Origin: Jilunia laotingensis | GTDB lineage: Bacteria; Bacteroidota; Bacteroidia; Bacteroidales; Bacteroidaceae | Direction of reading: 5' to 3' | Length of the DNA: 64,000 nt | NCBI RefSeq assembly: GCF_014385165.1 | Contig: NZ_JACRTF010000001.1 | Coordinates: forward strand, 3,844,001-3,908,000 | Part shown: positions 1 to 9,403 of the stretch, one piece after another | Position numbering within the stretch: position 1 is the stretch's first letter | Layout of the letters: every line of letters starts with the position of its first letter | Made by a program: the position numbers and the translations under genes | The notes under the pieces: generated by a model | Databases searched by the model: none | What the model was told of the DNA's origin: nothing | Seen by the model: the letters and a program-made list of their open reading frames with translations, nothing else

Positions 1-223
1 TAAAACCGGCAAGAAGGTAGGCTGAATGATATCCATCGATGATACGATGTTCACCATTTAGCGATTTTTCTTTTTTAGCATCGCGGAAAAGCAACCGCCC
101 ATCGCCCACATTCACAACAGTTATTTCTTCTATTTTGTACTTTTTCTGTGCCATGACAGTTGGCGCATTACACATGCAAGCAATAAGAACCGTTGTAATT
201 ACCCAGATTTTCATTCTCATCAT
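1..223 (-). CDS. Secreted protein of unknown function, partial (C-terminus beyond window)
   Basis: Reading leftward from an ATG at 223 (ATG ATG AGA ATG AAA) gives about 74 codons that run off the window start without a stop. The first 28 residues form a clear signal peptide: a basic start, a hydrophobic stretch (WVITTVLIACMC) and an Ala-Gln cleavage site (VMAQ). The mature part begins KKYKIEEITVVNVGDG and contains LNGEHRIIDG, which resembles the start of the MORN-like YwqK antitoxin repeat family, but too little is visible to name it. An overlapping rightward frame (39-308) is a shadow of this gene. Confidence 0.6.
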   Translation of the reverse strand, partial: MMRMKIWVITTVLIACMCNAPTVMAQKKYKIEEITVVNVGDGRLLFRDAKKEKSLNGEHRIIDGYHSAYLLAGF

Positions 224-331
224 TTTTATATTTCTATTGCATGAAACCGTTATATTCTCCATATATAATAGTTCAAAGATACACACAATATGTGAAAACA
301 ACTCCTAAAAACCGTATAAAATCACTTCATG

Positions 332-1105
332 CTACAATAATTTCATCAGCTCTGCCGCACGGCATGCTTCTATTGAATTGCTAACTGACAGTTTTTCAAG
401 AATATTTTGACGGTGTCGGTTTACGGTATTCACGCTGATACACAATTCAACGGCAATTTCCTTGCTCGGCATCCCTTTCCGTATAAAGCGTAAAATTTCT
501 TTTTCACGTTCTGAAAGGATATTCCGATGTTCCTCCGAAAACGAATGAGTTTCAACCATGCCGCTTTCCATCTGCGTAATGGTAGGGTAGATCCCTTGCT
601 CTGCACGTTGGTCTGCAGCAAGTGAATATGAACAGAATATAAGCCATACATTGCCATCAGGCGTATTTTCCATAATTTGGACCAAGTTATCGACATACTG
701 ATATTCTTCACTCTTATTCCTCATTCGCAAACGGCACCTTCCCCGGTATTTCAATCGTTCTATGGGAGGAAGTGCAAACGTTTTTTGGAAGAATGAATAT
801 TCCAGCAAGCGTTTCTCGACCAGATCTTCCGGATGAATACGCCTGTATATGTAATCTTCATCCATCGAATCTATCATATCTAGAGCAGATTCGGCCGGAG
901 TCAAACCTAAAAAATTAGCCCAAGGATGAACAGACACGTAACTCTTCCGGTTTGATAAATCGGAAATCACTGCACATCCTCCATTGATCTTCGTCAACGA
1001 ACGAATGAACCGAAGCTTCTCTTCTAATATTTGTTTATCCAACCCTGTATGATCTATCTCTTGGGTTGCATATACTTCTTCTATTTCTTTTTGTAATACG
1101 TCCAT
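332..1105 (-). CDS. LuxR-type transcriptional regulator with PAS-like N-terminus
   Basis: A 257-aa protein. The last 60 residues are a textbook LuxR/GerE helix-turn-helix: LSEREKEILRFIRKG, then SKEIAVELCISVNTVNRHRQNILEKL. Residues about 30-175 look like a divergent PAS sensor fold (a GGCAVISDLSNRKSYVSVHPW segment, an HPED motif as in PAS domains, and a strand-rich end). No receiver domain or membrane segment is seen, so it is probably a cytosolic one-component regulator; the ligand is unknown. It is divergent from the DUF1349 gene at 1216, with both promoters in a 110-nt gap, so control of that neighbour is possible but unproven. Confidence 0.85.
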   Translation of the reverse strand: MDVLQKEIEEVYATQEIDHTGLDKQILEEKLRFIRSLTKINGGCAVISDLSNRKSYVSVHPWANFLGLTPAESALDMIDSMDEDYIYRRIHPEDLVEKRLLEYSFFQKTFALPPIERLKYRGRCRLRMRNKSEEYQYVDNLVQIMENTPDGNVWLIFCSYSLAADQRAEQGIYPTITQMESGMVETHSFSEEHRNILSEREKEILRFIRKGMPSKEIAVELCISVNTVNRHRQNILEKLSVSNSIEACRAAELMKLL

Positions 1106-1130
1106 TCTATAAAATGGTTATTATTCAGTA

Positions 1131-1161
1131 TTGCTGCTTTATAAAATACAGTGTAATTTTG
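1131..1161 (+). promoter_or_regulatory. Bacteroidetes-type promoter for the DUF1349 gene
   Basis: TTG at 1131-1133 and TAATTTTG at 1154-1161, separated by 20 nt, match the Bacteroides -33/-7 consensus (TTTG or TTG, 19-21 nt, TAnnTTTG). Transcription would start near 1168, about 50 nt before the ATG at 1216. On the other strand a -7-like TATCTTTG lies at 1174-1167 and could serve the LuxR gene. Confidence 0.55.
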
Positions 1162-1215
1162 CCGCACAAAGATATGCAAATGCCTTAATTAATGAACGAT
1201 GAAATATAAGTGATT

Positions 1216-1875
1216 ATGAAGTGCCTGAAAATTAATTTAATTTCGCTTGCTCTGCTGGCGGTAACTAACATGATGGGACAAAGTTTAGAGAAAATGAATT
1301 GGTTGAACGAACCGGAGCATTGGGAAATAAAAGGTGGAAAAACACTTGTAATGGATGTTCCTGCCAAAACTGATTTTTGGCGTATATCCCATTACGGCTT
1401 TACTGTAGACGACGGGCCTTTCTATTATGCTGTCTATGGGGGTGAATTTGAAGTCAAGGTTAAAATAACAGGAAATTATGTTACTACTTTTGATCAGATG
1501 GGGCTTATGATACGCATTGATCATGAAAACTGGATAAAAGCAGGAGTAGAATATGTAAACGGAAAGCAAAACGTTAGCACTGTCGTTACACACAAAACGA
1601 GCGACTGGAGCGTAGTTCAACTACCGGATGCGCCTCGTTCTCTTTGGATCAAAGCAGTTCGTCGTCTGGATGCTGTAGAAATTTTCTATTCGCGAGATGA
1701 TAAAGATTACATCATGACGCGTACCTGCTGGTTACAGGATAATTGTCCTGTAATGATCGGCTTAATGGGGGCATGTCCGGATGGAAAGGGATTCATAGCT
1801 ACGTTTGAAGAATTTAAAGTAACTCCTTTACCGGATTTACGTCGTTTGGAATGGGCAAAGAAACAGGGAAAATGA
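1216..1875 (+). CDS. DUF1349 domain protein (concanavalin-like fold)
   Basis: 219 aa starting at the ATG at 1216; a GTG two codons earlier (1210) is less likely. The first 18-20 residues (MKCLKINLISLALLAVTNMMG) form a weak signal peptide. The body matches the DUF1349 family, a beta-sandwich related to concanavalin A-like lectins: NWLNEPEHWEI, DFWRISHYGF, DQMGLMIRID, NWIKAGVEYV, DGKGFIATFEEF. Family members are thought to bind carbohydrate but no catalytic role is established. The gene has its own promoter and is divergent from a LuxR regulator. It could alternatively start at an internal Met and be cytosolic. Confidence 0.8.
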   Translation: MKCLKINLISLALLAVTNMMGQSLEKMNWLNEPEHWEIKGGKTLVMDVPAKTDFWRISHYGFTVDDGPFYYAVYGGEFEVKVKITGNYVTTFDQMGLMIRIDHENWIKAGVEYVNGKQNVSTVVTHKTSDWSVVQLPDAPRSLWIKAVRRLDAVEIFYSRDDKDYIMTRTCWLQDNCPVMIGLMGACPDGKGFIATFEEFKVTPLPDLRRLEWAKKQGK

Positions 1876-2033
1876 CAATCTTCATTTGCCGTTCTTAAAA
1901 AAGATTGAGATTCCGACAAAAATAGGAGGGTTCAACTTACATTTACCGGTAATGATAATGAAGCGTACTCCCAAAAGTCGGAAATTCAACTACGAGAGTA
2001 CGCTTCATCTTTCCATCAAGTGAAACCATTTAT

Positions 2034-2735
2034 TCAAAGTAGTTCTTTCAATAGATCCCTTATGTTATTCAATCGAATAAAACGAGGATGATCTATCTCA
2101 CCTTCAAATTGTTCGTGCTGCCACGTAATGTGATAAGGTATGTGGGCGGCATGGCCTCCTAATTCCAGTACGGGAATAATATCTGAATTAATAGAATTAC
2201 CTATCATCATGAACTGTTGCGAAGAACAGTTTAATGTATCGAACAGTTTCGAGTAATCTGCCGTTTTCTTATCACTCATTATTTCGATATGGGAAAAATA
2301 ATCCTGTAATCCCGAATTTGATATTTTCCTTTTCTGATCAAACAAATCTCCTTTAGTGGCCAACACTAACACGTATTTTTCACTCAGTTGAGATAAAACC
2401 TCTTCTACACCATCCAACAGTTTGATCGGTCTTTGCAAAAGCTCTTGGCCTTGCTTAATAATCTCGCTTATCCAATGCCCATTGACATCGCCATTGGTAA
2501 CACGACAGATTGTTTCAATCATGCTTAACATCATACTTTTCAATCCGTATCCGTAAATATGTAAGTTTTTCATTTCCGTCTTGAAAAGTTCTTGTGAAGC
2601 CTCAGAGTCTGGTAAGTATTGGATTAACAGTCTACAAAATGCTTTCTCAAATTCCTGAAAATAAAGTTCATTCTCCCACAGAGTATCGTCTGCATCGAAA
2701 GCAATAAATTCCACTTCATTTTTCATCAATTCCAT
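2034..2735 (-). CDS. HAD-family hydrolase (phosphatase-like)
   Basis: 233 aa. Motif I is FDADDTLWEN, with nucleophile Asp14 and acid/base Asp16; motif II is VLVLATKGD with a Thr and the conserved Lys region; motif IV is MIGNSINSDI, where the usual G-D-S is G-N-S. A four-helix cap lies between residues 25 and 95, the layout of beta-phosphoglucomutase or pyrophosphatase-like C1-cap HADs. Substrate cannot be read from sequence. It stands alone, with pseudogenes on one side and an empty stretch of about 150 nt on the other. Confidence 0.85.
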   Translation of the reverse strand: MELMKNEVEFIAFDADDTLWENELYFQEFEKAFCRLLIQYLPDSEASQELFKTEMKNLHIYGYGLKSMMLSMIETICRVTNGDVNGHWISEIIKQGQELLQRPIKLLDGVEEVLSQLSEKYVLVLATKGDLFDQKRKISNSGLQDYFSHIEIMSDKKTADYSKLFDTLNCSSQQFMMIGNSINSDIIPVLELGGHAAHIPYHITWQHEQFEGEIDHPRFIRLNNIRDLLKELL

Positions 2736-2820
2736 CTTTCTTTTTTGTTATTTGCATGCAAAAGTAATCATTTTTTTAAATAGTCTATTAAAAAGAATAT
2801 AATCTTGCAAATTATAGCGA

Positions 2821-2857
2821 CCTTTGTAATTGAAACTCAATATATCAATTACAAAGG
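2821..2857. repeat. 13-bp perfect inverted repeat before the KilA-N remnant
   Basis: CCTTTGTAATTGA (2821-2833) and its exact reverse complement TCAATTACAAAGG (2845-2857) are separated by 11 nt. The right arm runs into the first codons of the KilA-N remnant. It could be an operator of the former gene or the end of a small mobile element. Confidence 0.6.
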
Positions 2858-3316
2858 CAAAAATTACCGTTCAAAATACAGACATTAGCGTTATCAAGTA
2901 CAATGAGGAAGACTACATTAGCCTTACAGACATGGCAAGAAGCCAACTGCAAGAACATATTATCTTCCGTTGACTTAGCCTTAAAAGCACTATCAAATAT
3001 CTTGGCGAATGGGAAATGCTGTATAACTCCGATTTTAATTGTACCGAATTCGGTACAATTAAAAATGCAGCGGGAAGTAACAATTTCGTGCTTTCGGTAA
3101 TGGAGGGAAGCTAATCCCGAACTGAAAGGAAATATCCGTGATTATGCTACTATCAACGAACTGATCTGTCTGTCAAATATGGAGAACCTAAATGCTGTGT
3201 TTATCGAACAGAATATGGCACAAAGAGAGCATCTTGTTAAGCTAAACCAAATAGCCATTCATCAAATGAGTATATTGGAAAGTGGTGATAATCGCAGTCG
3301 TAAGTTATTGAAATAA
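2851..3316 (+). pseudogene. KilA-N domain protein, decayed
   Basis: The frame from 2851 reads TKAKITVQNTDISVIKYNEE then DYISLTDMAR, the N-terminus of Bacteroidetes KilA-N DNA-binding proteins. A TGA at 2971-2973 replaces the conserved Trp codon, after which the same frame resumes with KSTIKYLGEWEMLYNSDFN and NAAGSNNFVLS. About 100 central codons are then missing, and the C-terminal tail reappears in another frame (NPELKGNIRDYATINELICL, ending SGDNRSRKLLK) with a stop at 3314-3316. No normal start codon remains (ATT at the expected place). KilA-N proteins are typical of phages and mobile islands; this copy cannot be functional. Confidence 0.85.
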
Positions 3317-3419
3317 AGAATTACGAAAGGTAATAAGAATTACGATTACGAACAGTTCCTTGAACCAATGTGCAAATTCATGACATAAAAACGATTGTCA
3401 CGAATCTGTAAAATCATAC

Positions 3420-3451
3420 TTGCCTGTTTCCGCAATGAATTCATAACTTTG
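3420..3451 (+). promoter_or_regulatory. Promoter still present before the DUF4373 remnant
   Basis: TTG at 3420-3422, 21 nt, then TAACTTTG at 3444-3451: an intact Bacteroidetes promoter. The predicted start is about 40 nt before the ATG at 3500. Confidence 0.5.
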
Positions 3452-3499
3452 CGGTTGGTCAATGCAACGAAGTATTCTACCATAAATCACACATTCATT

Positions 3500-4189
3500 A
3501 TGAAGAATGACCAATTTACCCCGTTTCCTGTCTGCCACATGGCGAATGACAACATCCTCCAGCTTATTGAAGAATGTGGCATGGAGGGTTATGGTATTTA
3601 CATCGCATTGGTATGCGAAATACGTCTACGGGATGACTATCGCTGCCAAATGAAATCGATCACTGCATTGGCACGCTGATGGAGTTGTACACCGGAATGT
3701 TTGAAGAAAGTGATTTGTAACTTCGGACTTTTCCAGTTGGAAGAGGCAGACGGAAATACATTTTTCCGCTCTCCGTTACTGGAATCGGTCATGGAACCTC
3801 TGAAAAGAAAACGGGCTCAGTGTGCGGAAAAAGGTAGGAAAGGCGGAAGAAAACCTAAAGAAAAAATGGAGTAAGCAAGAAAGGATAGTATTGAGGAGCA
3901 ATTGATTAAAAATGAATTGAAAGAGATATTTTTCCGAAATAATCACTGATGAGAAAGCTAACTGGAAAGCTAACGCGAAACCGAGTGAGAAACCGAACGT
4001 GAAAGCCCCCTTAAGTAGCATAGTATAGAAGAGTAAAGAATAGAAGAGTAGAGGACAGTAGAGAAAAAGAAGAGCAGAAACCGAAAAAAGAAAAACAAAC
4101 CTCCCCTCCTCCTCCTCCACTTCATTTTTCTTGGGAAAGAGGCATTAGTGCCACCGTCATCGGAATGGAGCGAAGAATTAAGTTTATAG
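3500..4189 (+). pseudogene. DUF4373 (Lin1244/Lin1753-like) replication-associated protein, broken
   Basis: The ATG at 3500 opens a typical DUF4373 N-terminus (MKNDQFTPFPVCHMANDNIL, then EECGMEGYGIYIALVCEIR). A TGA at 3677-3679 stops it after 59 codons; reading through in the same frame gives family-like sequence (CTPECLKKVICNFGLFQLEE, FFRSPLLESVMEP, then a basic KRKRAQCAEKGRKGGRKPKE), so a point change, probably CGA to TGA, is the lesion. A second in-frame stop is at 3872-3874. The remainder is the purine-rich low-complexity linker usual for this family (3990-4080), then a last frame ending at 4187-4189. Such genes sit in phages and mobile islands, matching the KilA-N remnant just upstream. 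Confidence 0.8.
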
Positions 4190-4336
4190 CAATTGCAGTG
4201 TCGATGTAAGTGGTGAAATCATTAACGAACTATTAATATAAGTAATTTTGGTAAAAGTATCAGTAATCTGTCTATAAACTTTTTATACGAAATGCCCTAA
4301 TTTTGTTGCATCAAAAAAACATTAATCAGAAAAGGT
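4190..4336. other. AT-rich leader before the flavodoxin gene
   Basis: No gene is visible. A -7-like TAATTTTG lies at 4298-4305, 32 nt before the flavodoxin ATG, but without a good TTTG at the expected upstream distance. Confidence 0.4.
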
Positions 4337-5766
<1,430 letters not shown>

Positions 5767-5911
5767 AAGATACATGCTCTCTATTCTATCAGATTAATTG
5801 GGAAAATATATCATGAAGGCACGATACTTTTTCTAGGAAAGCATGGTACCTTCATATTTATTGTATATATTTACAAACAAAATTTGCATGTGAATTACAT
5901 TATCCATTATT

Positions 5912-6256
5912 ATGAAAAAAGTAAAAATTACAGTATTAAAGACAACTTTGGATAAAGAGTTAGCCGAGGAATATGGGGTGAAAGGCTTAACGGCATGTCC
6001 TATGTTGCAGGAGGGACAAGTCTTTTTGGCTGATTATGCCAAACCGGAAGGTTTCTGTGACGAAGCTTGGAAAGCAATCTACCAATATGTTTTTGCTTTG
6101 GCACACGGATCGGGCAAAGAAGTGTTTTATTATGCTGACTGGATTAGAAAACCGGGAATTGCCATTTGTAGCTGTAATGATGGATTACGACCGGTGATCT
6201 TCAAACTTGAATCAACAGACGAAGAATCTCATATTGAATACGCTCCAATCCGATGA
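5912..6256 (+). CDS. TIGR04076 family protein
   Basis: 114 aa, small and soluble. It matches the TIGR04076 family: CPMLQEGQVFLADYAKPEGFC near residues 30-50, an Asp/Tyr-rich middle, and CSCNDGLRPVIFKLES near the C-terminus. The conserved cysteines (C30, C50, C88, C90 approximately) suggest metal or redox chemistry, but the family has no established function. It sits between the reductase pair and the DUF362 cluster on the same strand, so it may belong to the same redox theme. Confidence 0.8.
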   Translation: MKKVKITVLKTTLDKELAEEYGVKGLTACPMLQEGQVFLADYAKPEGFCDEAWKAIYQYVFALAHGSGKEVFYYADWIRKPGIAICSCNDGLRPVIFKLESTDEESHIEYAPIR

Positions 6257-6349
6257 TCTATAATGACTGCTGTGCAGTGACAATATAAACACATTTAAGT
6301 ATCACCACCATAATACAAAGAAATCGTTGTATGCTACAATAATATAAAT

Positions 6350-7471
6350 ATGGAAACATCAAAAGTTTATTTTACAAACCTACGTACGACTCCTACTTCC
6401 AATCTGCTCGACAAAATGGAACGACTGGTAAAGAGAGCAGGTATCGAAAAGATTCCTTTTAAGGACAATTTCGTAGCTATTAAGATCCATTTCGGTGAAC
6501 CCGGGAATCTGGCTTATATACGACCAAATTATGCCGCAAGAATGGCTAACGTACTACGTAACTTGGGTGCAAAACCCTTCCTCACCGATTGTAATACGCT
6601 CTATTCCGGTCACCGTGCAAATGCCGTGGATCATTTACAAAGTGCGATGGAGAACGGATTCAATCCGATCTCTGCCCAATGCCAAGTGATCATTGCCGAC
6701 GGATTGAAAGGTACGGATTGCAGAGAAATCCCTTTAGACGGTGAATATTGCAAAGCCCCTAAAATAGGAACTGCTATTGCCGATGCAGACATCATAATCA
6801 GTATGAATCATTTCAAAGGTCATGAACAAGCCGGATTTGGTGGAGCATTGAAAAATCTAGGCATGGGATGTGCCAGCGTCGGTGGTAAACTGGAATTGCA
6901 TAGCGCCTCACAACCCCGGATAGATATCGGAAATTGCAGGAGTTGCAACATCTGTGTAAAGCATTGTGCCCATGATGCCGTACATCTGAATGCTGACCGC
7001 AAAGCTGAAATAGATTATGACAAATGTATCGGATGCGGACAATGTGTAGCTCTTTGCCAATACGATGCTGCCGTGATGGGTGCCGGGGATACTTCGGAAC
7101 GCATGAACTACAAAATAGCCGAATATTCGCTTGCCGTAGTCAAAGGGAAACCACATTTCCATGTTAGTTTTATAATGAATGTGTCGCCCGAATGTGACTG
7201 CTGGAATCATAATGATGCCGCAATTGTACCCGATTTGGGAATACTGGCATCCTTCGATCCGGTGGCTCTGGATAAAGCATGTGCCGACCTTGTTATTCAG
7301 TCACCGATTTTACACAGTGAAAACCGTTTATCCGATAAACATGATCATGAAGATCTTTGCGGAAGGGATAAATTTCACCTGATGCACCCCGATACCGATT
7401 GGCTTGCAGGGTTGAAACATGCAGAAAAAATTGGTCTAGGAACAATGAATTACGAATTAATCCGTATTTAA
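6350..7471 (+). CDS. DUF362 protein with two 4Fe-4S ferredoxin motifs
   Basis: 373 aa, cytosolic. The DUF362 portion includes FVAIKIHFGEPGN, ADIIISMNHFKGHEQAGFGG and KNLGMGCASVGGK. Between about residues 193 and 240 lie two ferredoxin clusters, CRSCNICVKHC and CIGCGQCVALC, enough for two 4Fe-4S centres; the DUF362 fold then resumes. DUF362 proteins are widespread in anaerobes and presumed to be iron-sulfur redox enzymes, but no reaction is established. It opens a run of five co-directional genes (6350-10927) that also contains a second DUF362 protein and a polyferredoxin. Confidence 0.88.
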   Translation: METSKVYFTNLRTTPTSNLLDKMERLVKRAGIEKIPFKDNFVAIKIHFGEPGNLAYIRPNYAARMANVLRNLGAKPFLTDCNTLYSGHRANAVDHLQSAMENGFNPISAQCQVIIADGLKGTDCREIPLDGEYCKAPKIGTAIADADIIISMNHFKGHEQAGFGGALKNLGMGCASVGGKLELHSASQPRIDIGNCRSCNICVKHCAHDAVHLNADRKAEIDYDKCIGCGQCVALCQYDAAVMGAGDTSERMNYKIAEYSLAVVKGKPHFHVSFIMNVSPECDCWNHNDAAIVPDLGILASFDPVALDKACADLVIQSPILHSENRLSDKHDHEDLCGRDKFHLMHPDTDWLAGLKHAEKIGLGTMNYELIRI

Positions 7472-7511
7472 GATTAAACCATTCTTTTAAAATATTATCT
7501 TATAATTAATA

Positions 7512-8039
7512 ATGTCATCAATAAACAATATGGAAACAACAGCAAAACTTTATTCACTGAATTACAGCAACATTAAGACGTACTTGTTCGCCCTGCTATT
7601 TGTTGCAGGAAATATTGCATTTCCCCAGCTTTGCCATCTGATCCCTGCAGGAGGCCCGACTCTATTACCTATTTACTTTTTCACGCTAATTGCCTCTTAT
7701 AAATATGGTTTCCGTGTGGGGTTACTGACAGCTATCTTGTCACCGATAATCAATCATTTACTCTTTACCATGCCCGCAGCTTCCGTATTACCGGCAATAT
7801 TGATCAAATCTTCTTTGCTGGCAGGAACTGCCGCCCTTGCAGCACGGTATGTCAAAAAGATCTCTTTATTGGCAATCCTTGCCGTAATACTATCTTATCA
7901 AATAGTAGGCAGCGCATTCGAATGGGCACTTGTAGGAGATTTCTTTGCAGCCGCACAAGACTTTCGAATGGGAATTCCGGGAATGCTCATTCAGTGGTTT
8001 GGTGGATATGCATTGTTAAAAGCAATCGCTAAACTATAA
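7512..8039 (+). CDS. ECF transporter S-component (substrate unknown)
   Basis: 175 aa with five to six hydrophobic helices (TYLFALLFVAGNIAFPQL, LLPIYFFTLIASYKYGF, VGLLTAILSPIINHLLF, ISLLAILAVILSYQIV and a C-terminal helix). The layout matches substrate-capture S-components of energy-coupling factor importers for vitamins or nucleobase-like molecules. A second possible start is METTAK at 7530. The EcfA/A'/T module is not in the window, so it would share a remote one. It is 5 nt from a phosphoribosyltransferase gene, which hints at a base or precursor that is imported and then ribosylated. Confidence 0.75.
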   Translation: MSSINNMETTAKLYSLNYSNIKTYLFALLFVAGNIAFPQLCHLIPAGGPTLLPIYFFTLIASYKYGFRVGLLTAILSPIINHLLFTMPAASVLPAILIKSSLLAGTAALAARYVKKISLLAILAVILSYQIVGSAFEWALVGDFFAAAQDFRMGIPGMLIQWFGGYALLKAIAKL

Positions 8040-8044
8040 CGATT

Positions 8045-8440
8045 ATGGCGAAGACTTTTGATGAAGTGATGGAACGTTTTCGCTCTATCACTTTCCGTGA
8101 CGAGTTTGATATCATAGTTGCTATCGCCAATGGCGGTATTGTTCCGGCAGCCATTCTCAATCAACGCTTACAAAAAGAAATCTACCTGTTGAAGATCAAT
8201 CTGAGAGATGAATATCAACATCCGAAGTATGAGCGGCCTAAACTGTTGTCGCCAATAGATTTTGACTACAAGAATAAACGTATCTTATTGGTCGACGACC
8301 GGATAAAAACCGGATCGACCATAAAATTGGCGAAGGAACTGATGGACGAAGCCGCCACGATCAAGACTTTTGCAGTTAACGGAAATGCGGATTATGCTCT
8401 CTATGATGAAGCATGCTTCAAATTTCCCTGGATCATCTGA
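8045..8440 (+). CDS. Phosphoribosyltransferase family protein
   Basis: 131 aa, short for the family. The PRPP-binding loop is ILLVDDRIKTGSTIKLA (D-D then T-G-S), and the N-terminus has the PRTase strand IVAIANGGIVPAAIL. The hood that selects the base is minimal, so the acceptor cannot be predicted. It is tightly spaced after the ECF S-component (5 nt) and 29 nt before the Tat-type DUF362 gene. Salvage of an imported base or cofactor precursor is a reasonable inference but not shown. Confidence 0.82.
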   Translation: MAKTFDEVMERFRSITFRDEFDIIVAIANGGIVPAAILNQRLQKEIYLLKINLRDEYQHPKYERPKLLSPIDFDYKNKRILLVDDRIKTGSTIKLAKELMDEAATIKTFAVNGNADYALYDEACFKFPWII

Positions 8441-8469
8441 TAATGAAGAATTTTAAAATATAATTCAAT

Positions 8470-9399
8470 ATGGATAGAAGGGATTTTCTCAAAACAGTAG
8501 CGATTGCAAGTGCAGCAATGACCATACAACGTTCGGAAGCGATGGACGTTTTGACTCAAGCCGTGAATAATACCGGTAAACCGGATCTTGTAGCTGTAAT
8601 GGGAGGTGAGCCGGAAATAATGTTCCGTCGAGCGATCACCGAACTGGGCGGTATGAAACAGTTCGTAAAACCAGGTCAAAGGGTCGTTGTAAAGCCCAAT
8701 ATCGGATGGGACAAAGTACCGGAATTGGCCGGGAATACGAATCCCAAACTGGTTCAAGAGATCGTGAAACAATGTTTTGATGCCGGTGCTAAAGAAGTGA
8801 CCGTATTCGACCACACCTGTGATGATTGGCAGAAATGTTACAAGAACAGTGGCATCGAGGCTGCGGCAAAAGCTGTCGGGGCAAAAGTAATGCCTGCTCA
8901 TCTCGAATCATACTATCGACGGATAGATCTTCCAAAAGGCAAGAGCATGAAGCATGCTAAAATACATGAAGCCATTCTGAATTGTGATGCCTGGATCAAT
9001 GTTCCCATCCTTAAAAACCATGGAGGAGCCAATCTCACCATCTCAATGAAAAATCATATGGGCATTGTATGGGATCGGGGCTATTTCCATCAGAACGACT
9101 TACAGCAATGTATTGCCGATATCTGCACCATGCAGAAAAAGGCCGTATTGAATGTAGTAGATGCATACCGTATCATGAAGACGAATGGCCCGCGAGGACG
9201 TTCTGCATCGGATGTGGTACTTTCAAAAGGACTCTTCGTTTCACCAGATATTGTCGCTGTGGACACAGCCGCTGCCAAGTTCTTCAATCAAATACGTGAT
9301 ATGCCTTTAGATACAGTCGGACATCTGGCAAAAGGGGAAGCACTGAATATCGGTACGATGAATCTTGATAAACTGAACATAAAGCGAATTAAGTTATAA
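8470..9399 (+). CDS. DUF362 protein with twin-arginine signal
   Basis: 309 aa. The N-terminus MDRRDFLKTVAIASAAMT is a Tat signal (R-R-D-F-L-K then a mild hydrophobic stretch), so it is probably exported folded with a cofactor. The DUF362 core is present (VVVKPNIGWDKVPE, WINVPILKNHGGANLTISMKNHMG, DIVAVDTAAAKFF). Unlike the DUF362 protein at 6350, it has no ferredoxin insert. It is separated by 4 nt from the membrane polyferredoxin gene, so the two likely form an electron-transfer pair at the membrane. Confidence 0.87.
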   Translation: MDRRDFLKTVAIASAAMTIQRSEAMDVLTQAVNNTGKPDLVAVMGGEPEIMFRRAITELGGMKQFVKPGQRVVVKPNIGWDKVPELAGNTNPKLVQEIVKQCFDAGAKEVTVFDHTCDDWQKCYKNSGIEAAAKAVGAKVMPAHLESYYRRIDLPKGKSMKHAKIHEAILNCDAWINVPILKNHGGANLTISMKNHMGIVWDRGYFHQNDLQQCIADICTMQKKAVLNVVDAYRIMKTNGPRGRSASDVVLSKGLFVSPDIVAVDTAAAKFFNQIRDMPLDTVGHLAKGEALNIGTMNLDKLNIKRIKL

Positions 9400-9403
9400 A
9401 ACA

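Noticed and set aside
3776..4120. Leftward 114-codon open frame
   Set aside because: It is the mirror of the purine-rich DUF4373 linker; composition is low-complexity (Phe/Leu/Ser) without a family match.
5811..5856. Possible terminator after the aldo/keto reductase (ATGAAGGCAC... GTACCTTCAT)
   Set aside because: The stem has three mismatches in 15 and no T-run, so it is too weak to call.
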